From contig NZ_VFNX01000001.1 in NCBI RefSeq assembly GCF_006715785.1, positions 5,002,001 to 5,066,000 on the forward strand: DNA of 64,000 nt, in the 5' to 3' direction. The notes under the pieces were generated by a model. The model was not told the DNA's origin and searched no databases. It saw only the letters and a list, made by a program, of their open reading frames with translations. The DNA comes from Streptomyces puniciscabiei. GTDB taxonomy: Bacteria; Actinomycetota; Actinomycetes; Streptomycetales; Streptomycetaceae. Numbering within the stretch: position 1 is the stretch's first letter; every line of letters starts with the position of its first letter. Positions 36,472 through 45,310 of the stretch are shown here, in pieces. A program made the translations under genes and the position numbers.

Positions 36472-37101
36472 GTGAGCCTTGCCGAGAGCCGGCCGCGGCC
36501 GGACGGGCCCGTGCGGGGACGCCCCCGCAGCGAGGCCGTGGAACGGGCCATTCTGGAAGGCGTGATGAAGCTCCTGGAGGACGGCGTACCGCTCGCCGAA
36601 CTCTCCATCGAGCGCGTCGCGCGCACGGCCGGGGTCGGCAAGGCCACCATCTACCGCCGCTGGAGCGGCAAGGAGGAGTTGTTCGTCGACGTCATGCGCG
36701 CCGCCGAACCCCCCGACCCGGTACTCCCCGGCACCTCCATGCGCGACGACCTCGTCGCCCTGCTGGAGTCGCTGCGCCAACGCGGCCTGGTCAGCCGCTC
36801 CTCCGCGATCCTGCACAACGTCTACGCCCAGATGAAGTCCAGTCCCAGGATCTGGTCGGCGTACCACGCCGCGGTCGTCGAGCCCCGGCGCGCACTCGGC
36901 CTCGACGTGCTGCGGCGCGGACAGCGCAACGGCGAACTGCGCGCGGACGTCGACCTGGAACTGGCCAACGACATGTTCGTCGGCCCCATGCTCGTCCGTT
37001 CCGTCCTGCGCCGCGACGGCGCACTGCCCGAGGGCCTGGCCGAGCAGATCGTCGACTCCGTCCTGGAAGGCCTACGGCCCGTCAGCTCGACAGCCTCGTA
37101 G
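36472..37101 (+). CDS. TetR family regulator of the exporter
   Basis: A 209-residue repressor with a helix-turn-helix at about residues 22-70 (IERVARTAGVGKATIYRRW) and a TetR_C_11-like ligand domain. The GTG at 36472 follows GGAGAGGAC. It lies downstream of the DHA2 exporter on the same strand and probably controls it from the palindrome at 34762. Confidence 0.87.
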   Translation: MSLAESRPRPDGPVRGRPRSEAVERAILEGVMKLLEDGVPLAELSIERVARTAGVGKATIYRRWSGKEELFVDVMRAAEPPDPVLPGTSMRDDLVALLESLRQRGLVSRSSAILHNVYAQMKSSPRIWSAYHAAVVEPRRALGLDVLRRGQRNGELRADVDLELANDMFVGPMLVRSVLRRDGALPEGLAEQIVDSVLEGLRPVSSTAS

Positions 37102-37289
37102 CACCGATGTGCGCGTTCTGTCACAGACCCCACCCGTTGCGGGGGTAATCGGAACTCCCCGCCGCGCCTCGTTCGTCCTCGTCTTCCGTACGGCCGTCAT
37201 GGGACGGCGGGAACGGGACCGATCATCCCCTAGGGTCGGAAGAACACGGGGGAACGACGGTGTGTACGGCAGGCAGTGAGGCAGACGGT

Positions 37290-38339
37290 ATGGCGCAGCA
37301 GGCGTATGTGACGGAGACGGACAACGGCGGCTCGGGGCCCGAGCGACCGGGATCCCGGCTTCGGCGCCTGATGCACCGCCTGCTCGACGGCTGGCGCGGC
37401 GACCCGCGCATCTGGCGCCGGGGCATCGTCCTCGCGCTCCTCGCCCTGCTGCTCGCCCTGGTGATGCTGCTGCACTCGCGCATCCCGAACCGGGTGGGCA
37501 ACCTCGGCAGCCTCACCGAGACGTTCCTGCCGTGGCTGGGCCTCGCCATTCCGGTGCTGCTGTTCCTGGGGCTGCTCCGCAGGTCGGCGACCGCGCTGAT
37601 CGCCGTACTCCTCCCGGCGGCGGTGTGGCTGAACCTCTTCGGCGGGCTGCTCACCGACAAGACGGGCTCGGGCGGCGACCTGATGGTGGCGACCCACAAC
37701 GTCAACGCCGAGAACCCCGACCCCGTCGCGACCGCCCGCGAGGTGGCCGCCTCCGGCGCCGACGTCCTGGCCCTGGAGGAGGTCCCGGCGGCTGCCTTGG
37801 CCACCTACGAGAAGGCGCTCGCGCCGACGTACAAGTACCACGGCGTCGAGGGCACGGTCGGCCTGTGGAGTAAGTACCCGATGAGCGATGTGCGGGCGGT
37901 GGACATCAAGCTCGGCTGGAAGCGCGCGATGCGGGCCACCGTGACCACGCCCAGCGGCCCCCTCGCGGTGTACGTCGCCCACATGCCCTCGGTGCGGGTG
38001 AAGATGGACGCCGGGTTCACCGCTCAGCAGCGCGACACGAGCGCCGACGCGCTCGGCGAGGCCATCGCCGCCGAGCCGCTGAAGCGCGTCGTCCTCCTCG
38101 GCGACCTGAACGGCACGATGAACGACCGTTCGCTCAACGCCGTCACCTCCCAGATGCGCTCCACGCAGGGCGCGGCGGGCAGCGGCTTCGGGTTCAGCTG
38201 GCCGGCGTCGTTCCCGATGGCGCGGATCGACCAGATCATGGTCCGGGGCGTCGAGCCGGAGAGCTCCTGGACACTGCCGCGCACCGGCAGTGACCACCTT
38301 CCGGTGGCTGCCCGTGTGAAGCTCGACACGTCGTCGTAA
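37290..38339 (+). CDS. Membrane-anchored endonuclease/exonuclease/phosphatase family protein
   Basis: A 349-residue protein. Residues 40-125 form three membrane helices (GIVLALLALLLALVMLL; LGLAIPVLLFLGLL; AVLLPAAVWLNLFGGL). The extracytoplasmic EEP domain has THNVNAENPDP, LALEEVP (catalytic Glu), LLGDLNGTMND (Asp/Asn pair) and GSDHLPVAARV (final Asp-His). Such proteins are phosphodiesterases or nucleases at the outer face of the membrane. GTG 37260 is an alternative start ten residues earlier. Confidence 0.85.
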   Translation: MAQQAYVTETDNGGSGPERPGSRLRRLMHRLLDGWRGDPRIWRRGIVLALLALLLALVMLLHSRIPNRVGNLGSLTETFLPWLGLAIPVLLFLGLLRRSATALIAVLLPAAVWLNLFGGLLTDKTGSGGDLMVATHNVNAENPDPVATAREVAASGADVLALEEVPAAALATYEKALAPTYKYHGVEGTVGLWSKYPMSDVRAVDIKLGWKRAMRATVTTPSGPLAVYVAHMPSVRVKMDAGFTAQQRDTSADALGEAIAAEPLKRVVLLGDLNGTMNDRSLNAVTSQMRSTQGAAGSGFGFSWPASFPMARIDQIMVRGVEPESSWTLPRTGSDHLPVAARVKLDTSS

Positions 38340-38459
38340 CCCCTTGGAATACTGGGCCTGAGAGGCTTTGTTCCGCAGTTGAACATAAGCTGTCCGGAAC
38401 TCCGCTCCCGTCGACCCACACGCCGGGTCGACTCCTACCTCGAAAGGCACAGGCCCTTC

Positions 38460-39677
38460 ATGCCCCTGGCCCTGCTCGCACTGGCCGTCGGCGCTTTCGG
38501 TATCGGTACGACCGAGTTCGTGATGATGGGCCTGCTGCCCGACGTCGCGGACGACCTGCACATCTCGATCCCCACCGCCGGACACCTGGTCTCGGCGTAC
38601 GCGCTGGGCGTGGTGATCGGCGCCCCGCTGCTGGCCGCGCTCACGGCCCGCATGTCCCGCCGCACGGTGCTGATCGCCCTGATGGCGCTGTTCGTGCTGG
38701 GCAACGCCCTGTCGGCGTTCGCCCCCGGCAACGACGCGCTGCTGGCTGCCCGCTTCCTCAGCGGCCTGCCGCACGGCGCCTTCTTCGGCGTCGGAGCGGT
38801 CGTCGCCACGGCGATGGTCCCGCCGGAGCGCAAGGCACGCTCGGTGTCGCTGATGTTCCTCGGCCTGACCGTCGCCAACATCGCGGGCGTGCCGGTGGCC
38901 ACACTGATGGGCCAGCACCTGGGCTGGCGGGCCACCTTCCTGGGCGTGAGCGTGATCGGCCTGGCGGCGATCGCGTCGCTGGCGCTGCTGATCCCGCACG
39001 ACCGGGGGCAGGCCGCCTCTGCGGCCGGCCTGCGCGGCGAACTGGCCGCCCTGCGCTCCCTGCCGGTCTGGCTGGCCCTCGCTACGACGGTGGCCGGCTT
39101 CGGCGCGCTCTTCGCGGCGTACAGCTATGTGACCCCGATGCTGACGCAGTCGGCCGGCTTCGCGGAGGGCAACGTGACGCTGCTCCTGGCCCTGTTCGGT
39201 GTGGGCGCCACGGCGGGCAACCTGCTGGGCGGCCGCCTGGCGGACCACTCGCTTCGGGGCACTCTGTTCGGCGGCCTGGCCTCGCTGGGGCTCGTGCTGC
39301 TGCTGTTCCCGGTCCTGATGCGCACGGAGTGGAGCGCGGCGGCGGCGGTCGCCCTGCTGGGCATGGCGGCGTTCATCACGGGTTCCCCGCTCCAGCTGAT
39401 GGTGATGGAGAAGGCGGCTGCGGCCCCCTCCCTCGCCTCCTCCGCCAACCAGGCGGCCTTCAACCTGGCCAACGCCGGCGGCGCCTGGATCGGCGGCCTG
39501 GCTCTGGCGGCGGGCTTCGGTACGACGTCCCCCGCGCTGGCGGGCTCGATGCTGGCGGTGCTGGGCCTGGGCGTGGCGAGCGTGGCGTGGGCGGTGGACC
39601 GGCGCCGGGGGACTCCGTCGGTGGGGCGGGTGGTTACGTCCCACGTGCCGGAGGAGGCGGGGGCGTTGCGCCGCTGA
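38460..39677 (+). CDS. DHA1-type MFS efflux transporter (AraJ-like)
   Basis: A 405-residue, twelve-helix exporter with LALLALAVGAFGIGTTEFVMMGLLPD in helix 1 (split: FGIGTTEFVMMGLLPDVA is the family mark), HLVSAYALGVVIGAPLLAAL and SGLPHGAFFGVGAVVA. Members export arabinose, purines or drugs. The frame is open upstream to 38379, but ATG 38460 is the standard family start. Confidence 0.87.
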   Translation: MPLALLALAVGAFGIGTTEFVMMGLLPDVADDLHISIPTAGHLVSAYALGVVIGAPLLAALTARMSRRTVLIALMALFVLGNALSAFAPGNDALLAARFLSGLPHGAFFGVGAVVATAMVPPERKARSVSLMFLGLTVANIAGVPVATLMGQHLGWRATFLGVSVIGLAAIASLALLIPHDRGQAASAAGLRGELAALRSLPVWLALATTVAGFGALFAAYSYVTPMLTQSAGFAEGNVTLLLALFGVGATAGNLLGGRLADHSLRGTLFGGLASLGLVLLLFPVLMRTEWSAAAAVALLGMAAFITGSPLQLMVMEKAAAAPSLASSANQAAFNLANAGGAWIGGLALAAGFGTTSPALAGSMLAVLGLGVASVAWAVDRRRGTPSVGRVVTSHVPEEAGALRR

Positions 39678-39795
39678 GTGCGCCTTTGCCCACCTGCCCA
39701 CCCGACTCGGTCGGCTGGGCGGCGAGCCGAGGGGTCGGCTGCTGCCGGGCGAGCTTGTCAGTTGCCGCCGGGAAGCGGGCGGCCCCGCGGCAACT

Positions 39796-39900
39796 TCAAG
39801 GCTTGCACCACGCCGTCTTCCTGTCGGCCCGCTGCTCCACGCCCCGTCGCTCGGCAAGCGCGTCGAGCAGGGCCAACCCCCGCCGGAATCCGCCGCCGTA
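39796..39900 (-). pseudogene. C-terminal scrap of an RsbW-like ATP-binding regulator
   Basis: The minus strand reads RRGLALLDALAERRGVEQRA then DRKTAWCKP and stops. This is the end of the histidine-kinase-like ATP-binding (anti-sigma) proteins abundant in Streptomyces (pattern GRGL.LVDALAERWGV...KTVW). Nothing upstream in frame extends the similarity, so it is a remnant. The rest of 39678-40021 holds only this scrap and the terminator. Confidence 0.5.
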
Positions 39901-39966
39901 CCCATGACTCGTACGGTCACCGCCTGGACCCCCTTCGTCAGCGCGCTCAAGTCGGCGTGACGCAAA

Positions 39967-39997
39967 GGGGCCCGGGGTCGTCACGACCCCGGGCCCC
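39967..39997. terminator. Perfect 14-bp stem terminator
   Basis: GGGGCCCGGGGTCG (39967-39980), loop TCA, then CGACCCCGGGCCCC (39984-39997). It begins 25 bp beyond the stop of the S53 peptidase gene (minus strand) and can act in both directions. Confidence 0.88.
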
Positions 39998-40021
39998 TCC
40001 GCTCAGCGGAGTGTCAGCGCG

Positions 40022-41962
40022 TCAGTGCTTCTTCGCGTACGACTGCACGTACCCGTCCGCCGGTGAACCGACGCCCGTCACGTCGTCGTAGCCCTTGACC
40101 GCCGACAGCGAGCTGTCCTTGCCCAGGCTGCGGGCCGAGTACAGCAGGCCGCCCGACGCGTCGAGGCCGTTGGCGAAGTCCACGCGGGCGACCGCCAGGC
40201 CGGAGCCGGTCGGGTTGTCCGTGACGTCGTGGAAGACACCCTTGTTGGACTTGGCGTAGATCGTCGGGTTGGCGAAGCCGATCGCCTTGCCGCCGCGGGC
40301 CTCCTGGGCCAGCGCCTGGACCGCCGCGATGACCGGAGCGGCGAGCGAGGTGCCGCCGATGCGGTACTCGCTGTACTGCTGCGATCCGTCCGGGAAGGTC
40401 TGGGTCTGGCCGACCAGGAAGCCGGTGTTCGGGTCGGCGATGGCCGCGATGTCCGGGACGACGCGGTTGCCGTCGGCGCTGTTGGCCTTGGCGAGCGAGT
40501 CCGGGACGACGCCCTTCTGGTAGTACGGCTCGGCGACCGTCTTGCTGGTGCCGCCGCCCGCGCCCGAGGTGAAGGCGCCGGGGAAGCTGGTCCAGCTCTT
40601 GCCGTCGGCCGACAGGGTCGACTTCTCGGTGCCCCAGCCGGTCTCCCACTCGTAGGTGTTGCCCTTGCCGACGGCCAGGGACGTACCGCCGACCGCGGTC
40701 ACCCAGGCGGAGTTGGCGGGGGTGTCGACCTGCTTCGTGCCGGTGTGGGCGACCTCGTCGCCGTTGTCACCGGAGGAGAAGTAGAAGCCGATGCCCTGCA
40801 CCGCGCCCAGCTGGAAGACCTGGTCGTAGGCGGCCGCGAGGTCCGGGGTCTGGTTGGCCTCGATGTCGCCCCAGGAGTTGGAGACGATGTCGGCCAGGTG
40901 GTTGTCGACGACCTTGCTGAGGGAGTCCAGGAGGTCGTCGTCGTAGCAGGAGGCCGCACCGACGTACGTGACGTCGGCGGACGGGGCGACGGCGTGCACG
41001 GCCTCGACGTCGAGGGTCTCCTCGCCGTACCAGCCGGCCGCGCCGCACTCCTTGGTCTTGGTGTAGTTCTTCGGAAGCACCTGGTGGAGCTGGCCGGTCT
41101 TCCAGGCGGCGTCGCCGTTCTTCAGCGCGTACGTGCCGGCGTCGTAGGCGATCGTCGGGGACGCGTAGGCGTCCGTGATCGCGACGCGGACGCCCTTGCC
41201 GGTGTACGTGCCGGCGCCGTAGGCGGCGCGCAGCTGCTTGCCGGTGTAGCCCTTGATCGCGTACGGGATCTTGCCGCCGTACGCGTCCGGGAGCGTGGTC
41301 GCGATGTTCGAGCCGTAGTACGACGAGAACGGGCCGGAGTTCTTGAACACGGCGTCCGGCGGCGGCAGCTGGTCGTCGTGGTTGGCCTTGTGCGGGGCGC
41401 TGTCCAGGCCGGTGACGGTCAGGACGGTGCCCTTCAGGGCCTCCGGGACGGACGCGGCCTGCGCGGGGGCGCGGTAGGTCGCCGAGCCCTTGGCGTAGTT
41501 GTGCAGCTGGGTGCCGAAGGCCTTCTCGGCGGCGGCCACGTCACCGGAGACGGCGACGTAGTGCTGGGTGACTTCGGTGACCTTCAGACCGGCCGACGTC
41601 AGCCAGGACTTGACGGCGGCCACCTGGGCCTTGGTGGCCCCGAACTGGGCCTGTGCCTTCTTGGCGTTCAGGTACTTGCCGTACAGCGGCGAGCTGGGGT
41701 CGGACACGGCCTTGGCGTAGGCGGCGAGGCCCGCCGCGTTCTTGCCGGCCAGGTAGACCCGGGCGTTCACCTGGGCGCTGTTCGGGGTCGCGCCCTTGTC
41801 CGCCTTGGCCGTGGCCCACAGCGGCTTGGTGCCTTTCAGTGCCTCACGGGCGGGGCTGTCCGCGGCGTGTGCCGCGGGTATGCCCAGCGCCAGCGCGCCG
41901 GCGACCATGGGCAGTGTCGCTGCCATGCTCACGGCGCGCAGCTTGGCGCGGTTGGATCTCAT
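40022..41962 (-). CDS. Secreted S53 (sedolisin/kumamolisin) peptidase
   Basis: A 646-residue secreted serine-carboxyl peptidase. A signal peptide (residues 1-33, ending AAHAADS) precedes a pro-kumamolisin activation domain (about 40-190) and the catalytic domain. Catalytic residues are E314 and D318 in GEETLDVEAV, D366 in SNSWGD (oxyanion) and S539 in GGTSLAAP; YDDVTGVGSP near the C-terminus is the calcium site. Active at acid pH in the family. ATG 41962 follows AGGGGG; an in-frame ATG lies ten codons upstream. Confidence 0.92.
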   Translation of the reverse strand: MRSNRAKLRAVSMAATLPMVAGALALGIPAAHAADSPAREALKGTKPLWATAKADKGATPNSAQVNARVYLAGKNAAGLAAYAKAVSDPSSPLYGKYLNAKKAQAQFGATKAQVAAVKSWLTSAGLKVTEVTQHYVAVSGDVAAAEKAFGTQLHNYAKGSATYRAPAQAASVPEALKGTVLTVTGLDSAPHKANHDDQLPPPDAVFKNSGPFSSYYGSNIATTLPDAYGGKIPYAIKGYTGKQLRAAYGAGTYTGKGVRVAITDAYASPTIAYDAGTYALKNGDAAWKTGQLHQVLPKNYTKTKECGAAGWYGEETLDVEAVHAVAPSADVTYVGAASCYDDDLLDSLSKVVDNHLADIVSNSWGDIEANQTPDLAAAYDQVFQLGAVQGIGFYFSSGDNGDEVAHTGTKQVDTPANSAWVTAVGGTSLAVGKGNTYEWETGWGTEKSTLSADGKSWTSFPGAFTSGAGGGTSKTVAEPYYQKGVVPDSLAKANSADGNRVVPDIAAIADPNTGFLVGQTQTFPDGSQQYSEYRIGGTSLAAPVIAAVQALAQEARGGKAIGFANPTIYAKSNKGVFHDVTDNPTGSGLAVARVDFANGLDASGGLLYSARSLGKDSSLSAVKGYDDVTGVGSPADGYVQSYAKKH

Positions 41963-42241
41963 AGAACCCCCTGCGATGCGGTTCGCATGCATGTAGTGGT
42001 CGAAACGTCATGCGTCCGCGTGCCGGCCCGCGGCGGTTCGGCCGACCGTATGGATCACACGATGGGGGTCACTCTTTCGATGAACGGTTCATGCCAGGGG
42101 AACGGATAGGTCAAGAGAACACCAAGTAGCCGCCAGGTGGGGCGATTTGGGGCTTTTATCCTTACGGGCAGGTAACGAAACGGCTTGCCCGCTGTTCACA
42201 ACCGTCGAACCACTCTGTTCACAGGTGCCGTTCCGCTCCGC

Positions 42242-42877
42242 TCACGAACGCGGCTTCGCGCCCCGCTGCTTCAGCATCTGCGCCATCACCTGGAGCTCGG
42301 ACTGCTGCGCGTCGACCATGCCCTGCGCGAGCCGCTTCTCCACGCCGACCGTGCACTTGGAGACGCATCCCTCGGCCATGTGGATCCCGCCCTTGTGATG
42401 GTCCGTCATCAGCTGCAGGTAGAGGATCTCGGCCTGCTTGCCGCTCAGCGACCGGAGCTTCCTCAGCTCCGTGTTCGTCGCCATGCCCGGCATCAGCGAG
42501 CCGTCCCCGCGCTCGGGCATGTCGCCCATGCCCATCCAGGACATGGGCGGCTTCTCGGACACCTTCGGCAGCCCCCACAGATCCAGCCAGCCGAGCAGCA
42601 TGCCGCGCTGGTTGGCCTGCGTCTGCGCGATGTCGTAGGCGAGCCGCCGCACTTCCGCGTTCTGCGTGCGGTCCCGGACGATGTACGACATCTCGACGGC
42701 CTGCTGGTGGTGCACGGCCATGTCCCGCGCGAACCCGGCGTCCGCCGACTCGGCGGCCGGCGTCCGCACCGACGAGCCGCCGCTCGTGTCCTCGGCGACC
42801 GCGTACGTGATCGCGCCGGCCGCGACGAGCACCGCCGCCGCGGCCCCGGTGAGCCAGCCGACGTACCGCCGCCTCAC
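42242..42877 (-). CDS. DUF305 family protein, membrane-anchored
   Basis: A 211-residue protein with an N-terminal helix (WLTGAAAAVLVAAGAITYAV) and two DUF305 four-helix repeats marked by MAVHHQQAVEMS and MTDHHKGGIHMA. The His-His and Met-rich loop (SWMGMGDMPERG...LMPGM) suggest metal, perhaps copper, binding. The GTG start shares its last base with the TAG stop of the DUF3105 gene, so the two are coupled. Confidence 0.88.
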   Translation of the reverse strand: MRRRYVGWLTGAAAAVLVAAGAITYAVAEDTSGGSSVRTPAAESADAGFARDMAVHHQQAVEMSYIVRDRTQNAEVRRLAYDIAQTQANQRGMLLGWLDLWGLPKVSEKPPMSWMGMGDMPERGDGSLMPGMATNTELRKLRSLSGKQAEILYLQLMTDHHKGGIHMAEGCVSKCTVGVEKRLAQGMVDAQQSELQVMAQMLKQRGAKPRS

Positions 42878-43554
42878 TACATCGCCCCGCTGGTGCAGGC
42901 GGCGCCCGGCTCCGGGGTCTGCGGGCCCTGGACGTAGACGCTGAAGAACTTGTTCACCTCGGGGTCGTCCGCGCTCTTGACGGCCACCTGGTGACCCCAG
43001 GCCGACAGGATCAGCGGCGCCGCCTGGTTCTCGTACGGGCTCATCAGCGAGTACGGCGTCTTCTTCACCTTCGCCGCCAGCGCGTCGACGTCGGCCTTCT
43101 TCGCCTTGCTGGTGTACGTCACCCAGACCGCGCCGTGCTCCAGCGAGTGCACGGCGTTCTCGTCCTGCAGCGGCTTGGTGTAGACGGTGCCGTCGCAGGT
43201 CGCCCAGATCGGGTTGTGGTTGCCGCCGACCGGGGGGTGCATCGGGTACGACACCTTGGCCTGGACGTGCGTGCGCGCCAGCTTCCCGCTCCAGGTCCGC
43301 ACGCCGTCCTTGCCGGTGACCCAGTGCCCCGAGTCACCGGAGTTCCCGGTGGCCTTGGAGTCGCTCGCGCTGTTCTTCTTGCCGCCGGACTGGGCGTTCA
43401 CGAGGACCACACCGCCGACCACGAGGCCGGCGACGACCACCACGCTCGCGCCGATGGTGAGCGCGCGGTTGCGGCGCTCGCGCGCACGCTCGGCACGGCG
43501 CATCTCCTCTATGCGCGCCTTGCGCGCCGCGCTGCTGTTCTTGGCGGAACCCAT
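42877..43554 (-). CDS. DUF3105 family protein, membrane-anchored
   Basis: A 225-residue protein with a basic N-terminus (RKARIEEMRRAERARERR), a single membrane helix (ALTIGASVVVVAGLVVGGVVL) and an outer DUF3105 domain containing YPMHPPVGGNHNPIWATCDG and SLEHGAVWVTY. The His/Cys pattern suggests a metal or redox role, but the family is uncharacterised. GAAGGAC precedes ATG 43554. It is the first gene of an operon with DUF305. Confidence 0.88.
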   Translation of the reverse strand: MGSAKNSSAARKARIEEMRRAERARERRNRALTIGASVVVVAGLVVGGVVLVNAQSGGKKNSASDSKATGNSGDSGHWVTGKDGVRTWSGKLARTHVQAKVSYPMHPPVGGNHNPIWATCDGTVYTKPLQDENAVHSLEHGAVWVTYTSKAKKADVDALAAKVKKTPYSLMSPYENQAAPLILSAWGHQVAVKSADDPEVNKFFSVYVQGPQTPEPGAACTSGAM

Positions 43555-43670
43555 GAGTGTCCTTCTGGGGAAAAGGGCCGGCAACGGGAAGGGTGGGGCC
43601 CGCTGATCGTAAGGGGACAGGGGGTGGCTCCCGTAGACCGGGAGCGGCAAAGAGCCGCCCGCGCGATAAT

Positions 43671-43699
43671 TTGAACCGCGGATGCGCATTACCTAGGCT
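43671..43699 (+). promoter_or_regulatory. Promoter of nsrR, leaderless
   Basis: A -35 TTGAAC (43671-43676) and -10 TAGGCT (43694-43699) are separated by 17 bp. The ATG of nsrR begins seven bases after the -10, so transcription should start at or next to the start codon. The spacer ATGCGCATT is a weak partial match to the NsrR half-site and could permit autoregulation. Confidence 0.65.
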
Positions 43700-43705
43700 C
43701 GTGGT

Positions 43706-44158
43706 ATGCGGCTCCTGCGCTCCACCGACCTGGCCCTGCGCGTCCTGATGCGACTGGCCGTGGCCGCCGGCACCATGCCCACCACCCGCCAGGTCGCGGC
43801 GGACATGGACGTGCCCTACACGCACGCCGCGAAGGTCGTCGCCGAACTCCAGCACCTGGGCCTCGTGGACGCCCGGCGCGGCCGGGGCGGCGGGCTCGCC
43901 CTCACCGCCGAGGGCCGCACGGCCTCGGTCGGCGCGGTGGTGCGCACCTTCGAGGGCGAGGGCGACGTGGTCGACTGCGAAGGCACGGCGGGCACGGCCC
44001 CCTGCCCGCTGAACACCGGCTGCCGCCTGCGCGGTGCCCTGCGCCGGGCCCAGGAGGCCTTCTACGCCGCCCTGGACCCGATCACCCTCGCCGAGCTCGT
44101 CGCCGACCCGACCGGGCCGCTGCTGCTGGGCATCTCCCGGGGGCCGCAGGGCGGCTGA
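43706..44158 (+). CDS. nsrR: Rrf2 family nitric-oxide-sensing repressor NsrR
   Basis: A 150-residue Rrf2 regulator. The winged helix (residues 1-70) begins MRLLRSTDLALRVLMRLAV. Three cysteines for the [4Fe-4S] cluster follow as VDCEGTAGTAPCPLNTGCRL (about residues 92-108): C-x8-C-x5-C, a slightly wider first gap than in S. coelicolor NsrR (C-x5-C-x5-C, from memory). NO destroys the cluster and releases the DNA. Its expected target, hmp, is 2.8 kb away with a matching box. Confidence 0.85.
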   Translation: MRLLRSTDLALRVLMRLAVAAGTMPTTRQVAADMDVPYTHAAKVVAELQHLGLVDARRGRGGGLALTAEGRTASVGAVVRTFEGEGDVVDCEGTAGTAPCPLNTGCRLRGALRRAQEAFYAALDPITLAELVADPTGPLLLGISRGPQGG

Positions 44159-44244
44159 TGCCGGTGACCGAAAGCCGTCGTTGATCGCCGGGGAGACCTG
44201 GGGAAGGCTGGTCCCCGACTCGAACACGACGACGGGGGTACGTC

Positions 44245-45291
44245 ATGAAGGTCCTCATCTCGGGTGCGAGCGTCGCAGGCCCGGCGCTCGCCTTCCTCCT
44301 GCACCGCGACGGCCACGAGGTGACCGTGGTCGAGCGTGCCCCGGCGCTGCGCGACAGCGGCTACGCCGTCGACTTCCGGGGCGCGGCCTTCGACGCGCTG
44401 GCGGACCTCGGGATCCTCGAGGAGGTGCGCGGGTACGCCACCGGGATGCGCGGCACGGATCTGCTGGACGCCGACGGCAACCGCGCCGGTGAGCTCCCGG
44501 CCGAGGTCTTCGCCGGTGAACTGGAGGTACCGAAGCGGGAGTTGACCCGCATCCTGTACGAGCACACGCGGGACGCGGTGCGCTACGTCTTCGACGACTC
44601 CATCAACGCCGTCGAGCAGGACGCCGACAGTGTCCGGGTCGGCTTCGAACGGGCCGCACCGGACACCTTCGACCTCGTCGTCGGCGCCGACGGCATCTAC
44701 TCCGCGGTGCGCCGCCTGGTCTTCGGCCCGCACAGCGAGGTGATCCGGCACCTCGGCCTGTCGGGGGCCGGCTTCAGCGCCCCGAACCATCTGGGCCTGG
44801 ACCACCGGGGCGCGCTCCGGCAGACCCCCGGCCGGGCCGTGTACCTGTTCAGCGCGGCCGACCCGGAGCGGATGTCCGTCAGCCTGTCCTTCGCCAGTGA
44901 CTCGCCGAAGCTGGACCTGCTGGACCGCGCGGAGCAGGAGCGGATCGTCCGGGAGCGGATGGCCGGCGCCGGCTGGATCGTGCCCCGGTTGCTGGAGGAC
45001 ATGTCCGCCGCCGAGGACCTGTACTTCTCCTCGGCCTGCCAGGTCCACCTGGACCACTGGTCCGAGGGCCGGGTCGTGCTGGTGGGCGACGCCGGGTACT
45101 GCGCCGCCCCCACCTCGGGCATGGGCACCTCCCAGGCCCTGATCGGTGCCCGCGTCCTCGCCCGGCACCTCGCCGAGTCCGGCGGCGACCACACCAAGGC
45201 CTTCGCCGCCTACGAACAGGAGCTGCGCCCGTACGTGGCGGAGAACCAGGAGACCGGCCGCGAGGGCGCCCGCCGCTTCGGCGCCGGGTGA
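44245..45291 (+). CDS. FAD-dependent monooxygenase (TetX/PHBH-like)
   Basis: A 348-residue flavoprotein. The FAD motif is KVLISGASVAGPALAFLLHR, the DG motif is LVVGADGIYSAVRRLVFG and the GD motif is VVLVGDAGYCAAPTSGMGTS. The arrangement is close to tetracycline- and zeaxanthin-type hydroxylases that add one oxygen atom to a drug or aromatic. It sits between nsrR (same strand, 86 bp) and hmp (convergent, 19 bp); no NsrR box is seen in front of it. Confidence 0.87.
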   Translation: MKVLISGASVAGPALAFLLHRDGHEVTVVERAPALRDSGYAVDFRGAAFDALADLGILEEVRGYATGMRGTDLLDADGNRAGELPAEVFAGELEVPKRELTRILYEHTRDAVRYVFDDSINAVEQDADSVRVGFERAAPDTFDLVVGADGIYSAVRRLVFGPHSEVIRHLGLSGAGFSAPNHLGLDHRGALRQTPGRAVYLFSAADPERMSVSLSFASDSPKLDLLDRAEQERIVRERMAGAGWIVPRLLEDMSAAEDLYFSSACQVHLDHWSEGRVVLVGDAGYCAAPTSGMGTSQALIGARVLARHLAESGGDHTKAFAAYEQELRPYVAENQETGREGARRFGAG

Positions 45292-45310
45292 CCCCGAGGC
45301 CGTAGGTCCG

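Noticed and set aside
38370..38400. GTTCCG/CGGAAC inverted repeat upstream of the AraJ-like gene
   Set aside because: Arms are only six matched bases with a 19-bp centre, so chance is likely and no regulator is adjacent.
37230..39965. A 911-codon minus-strand open frame across the EEP and MFS genes
   Set aside because: It spans two well-supported plus-strand genes and their gap, has no recognisable domain and is rich in Arg, Gly and Gln.
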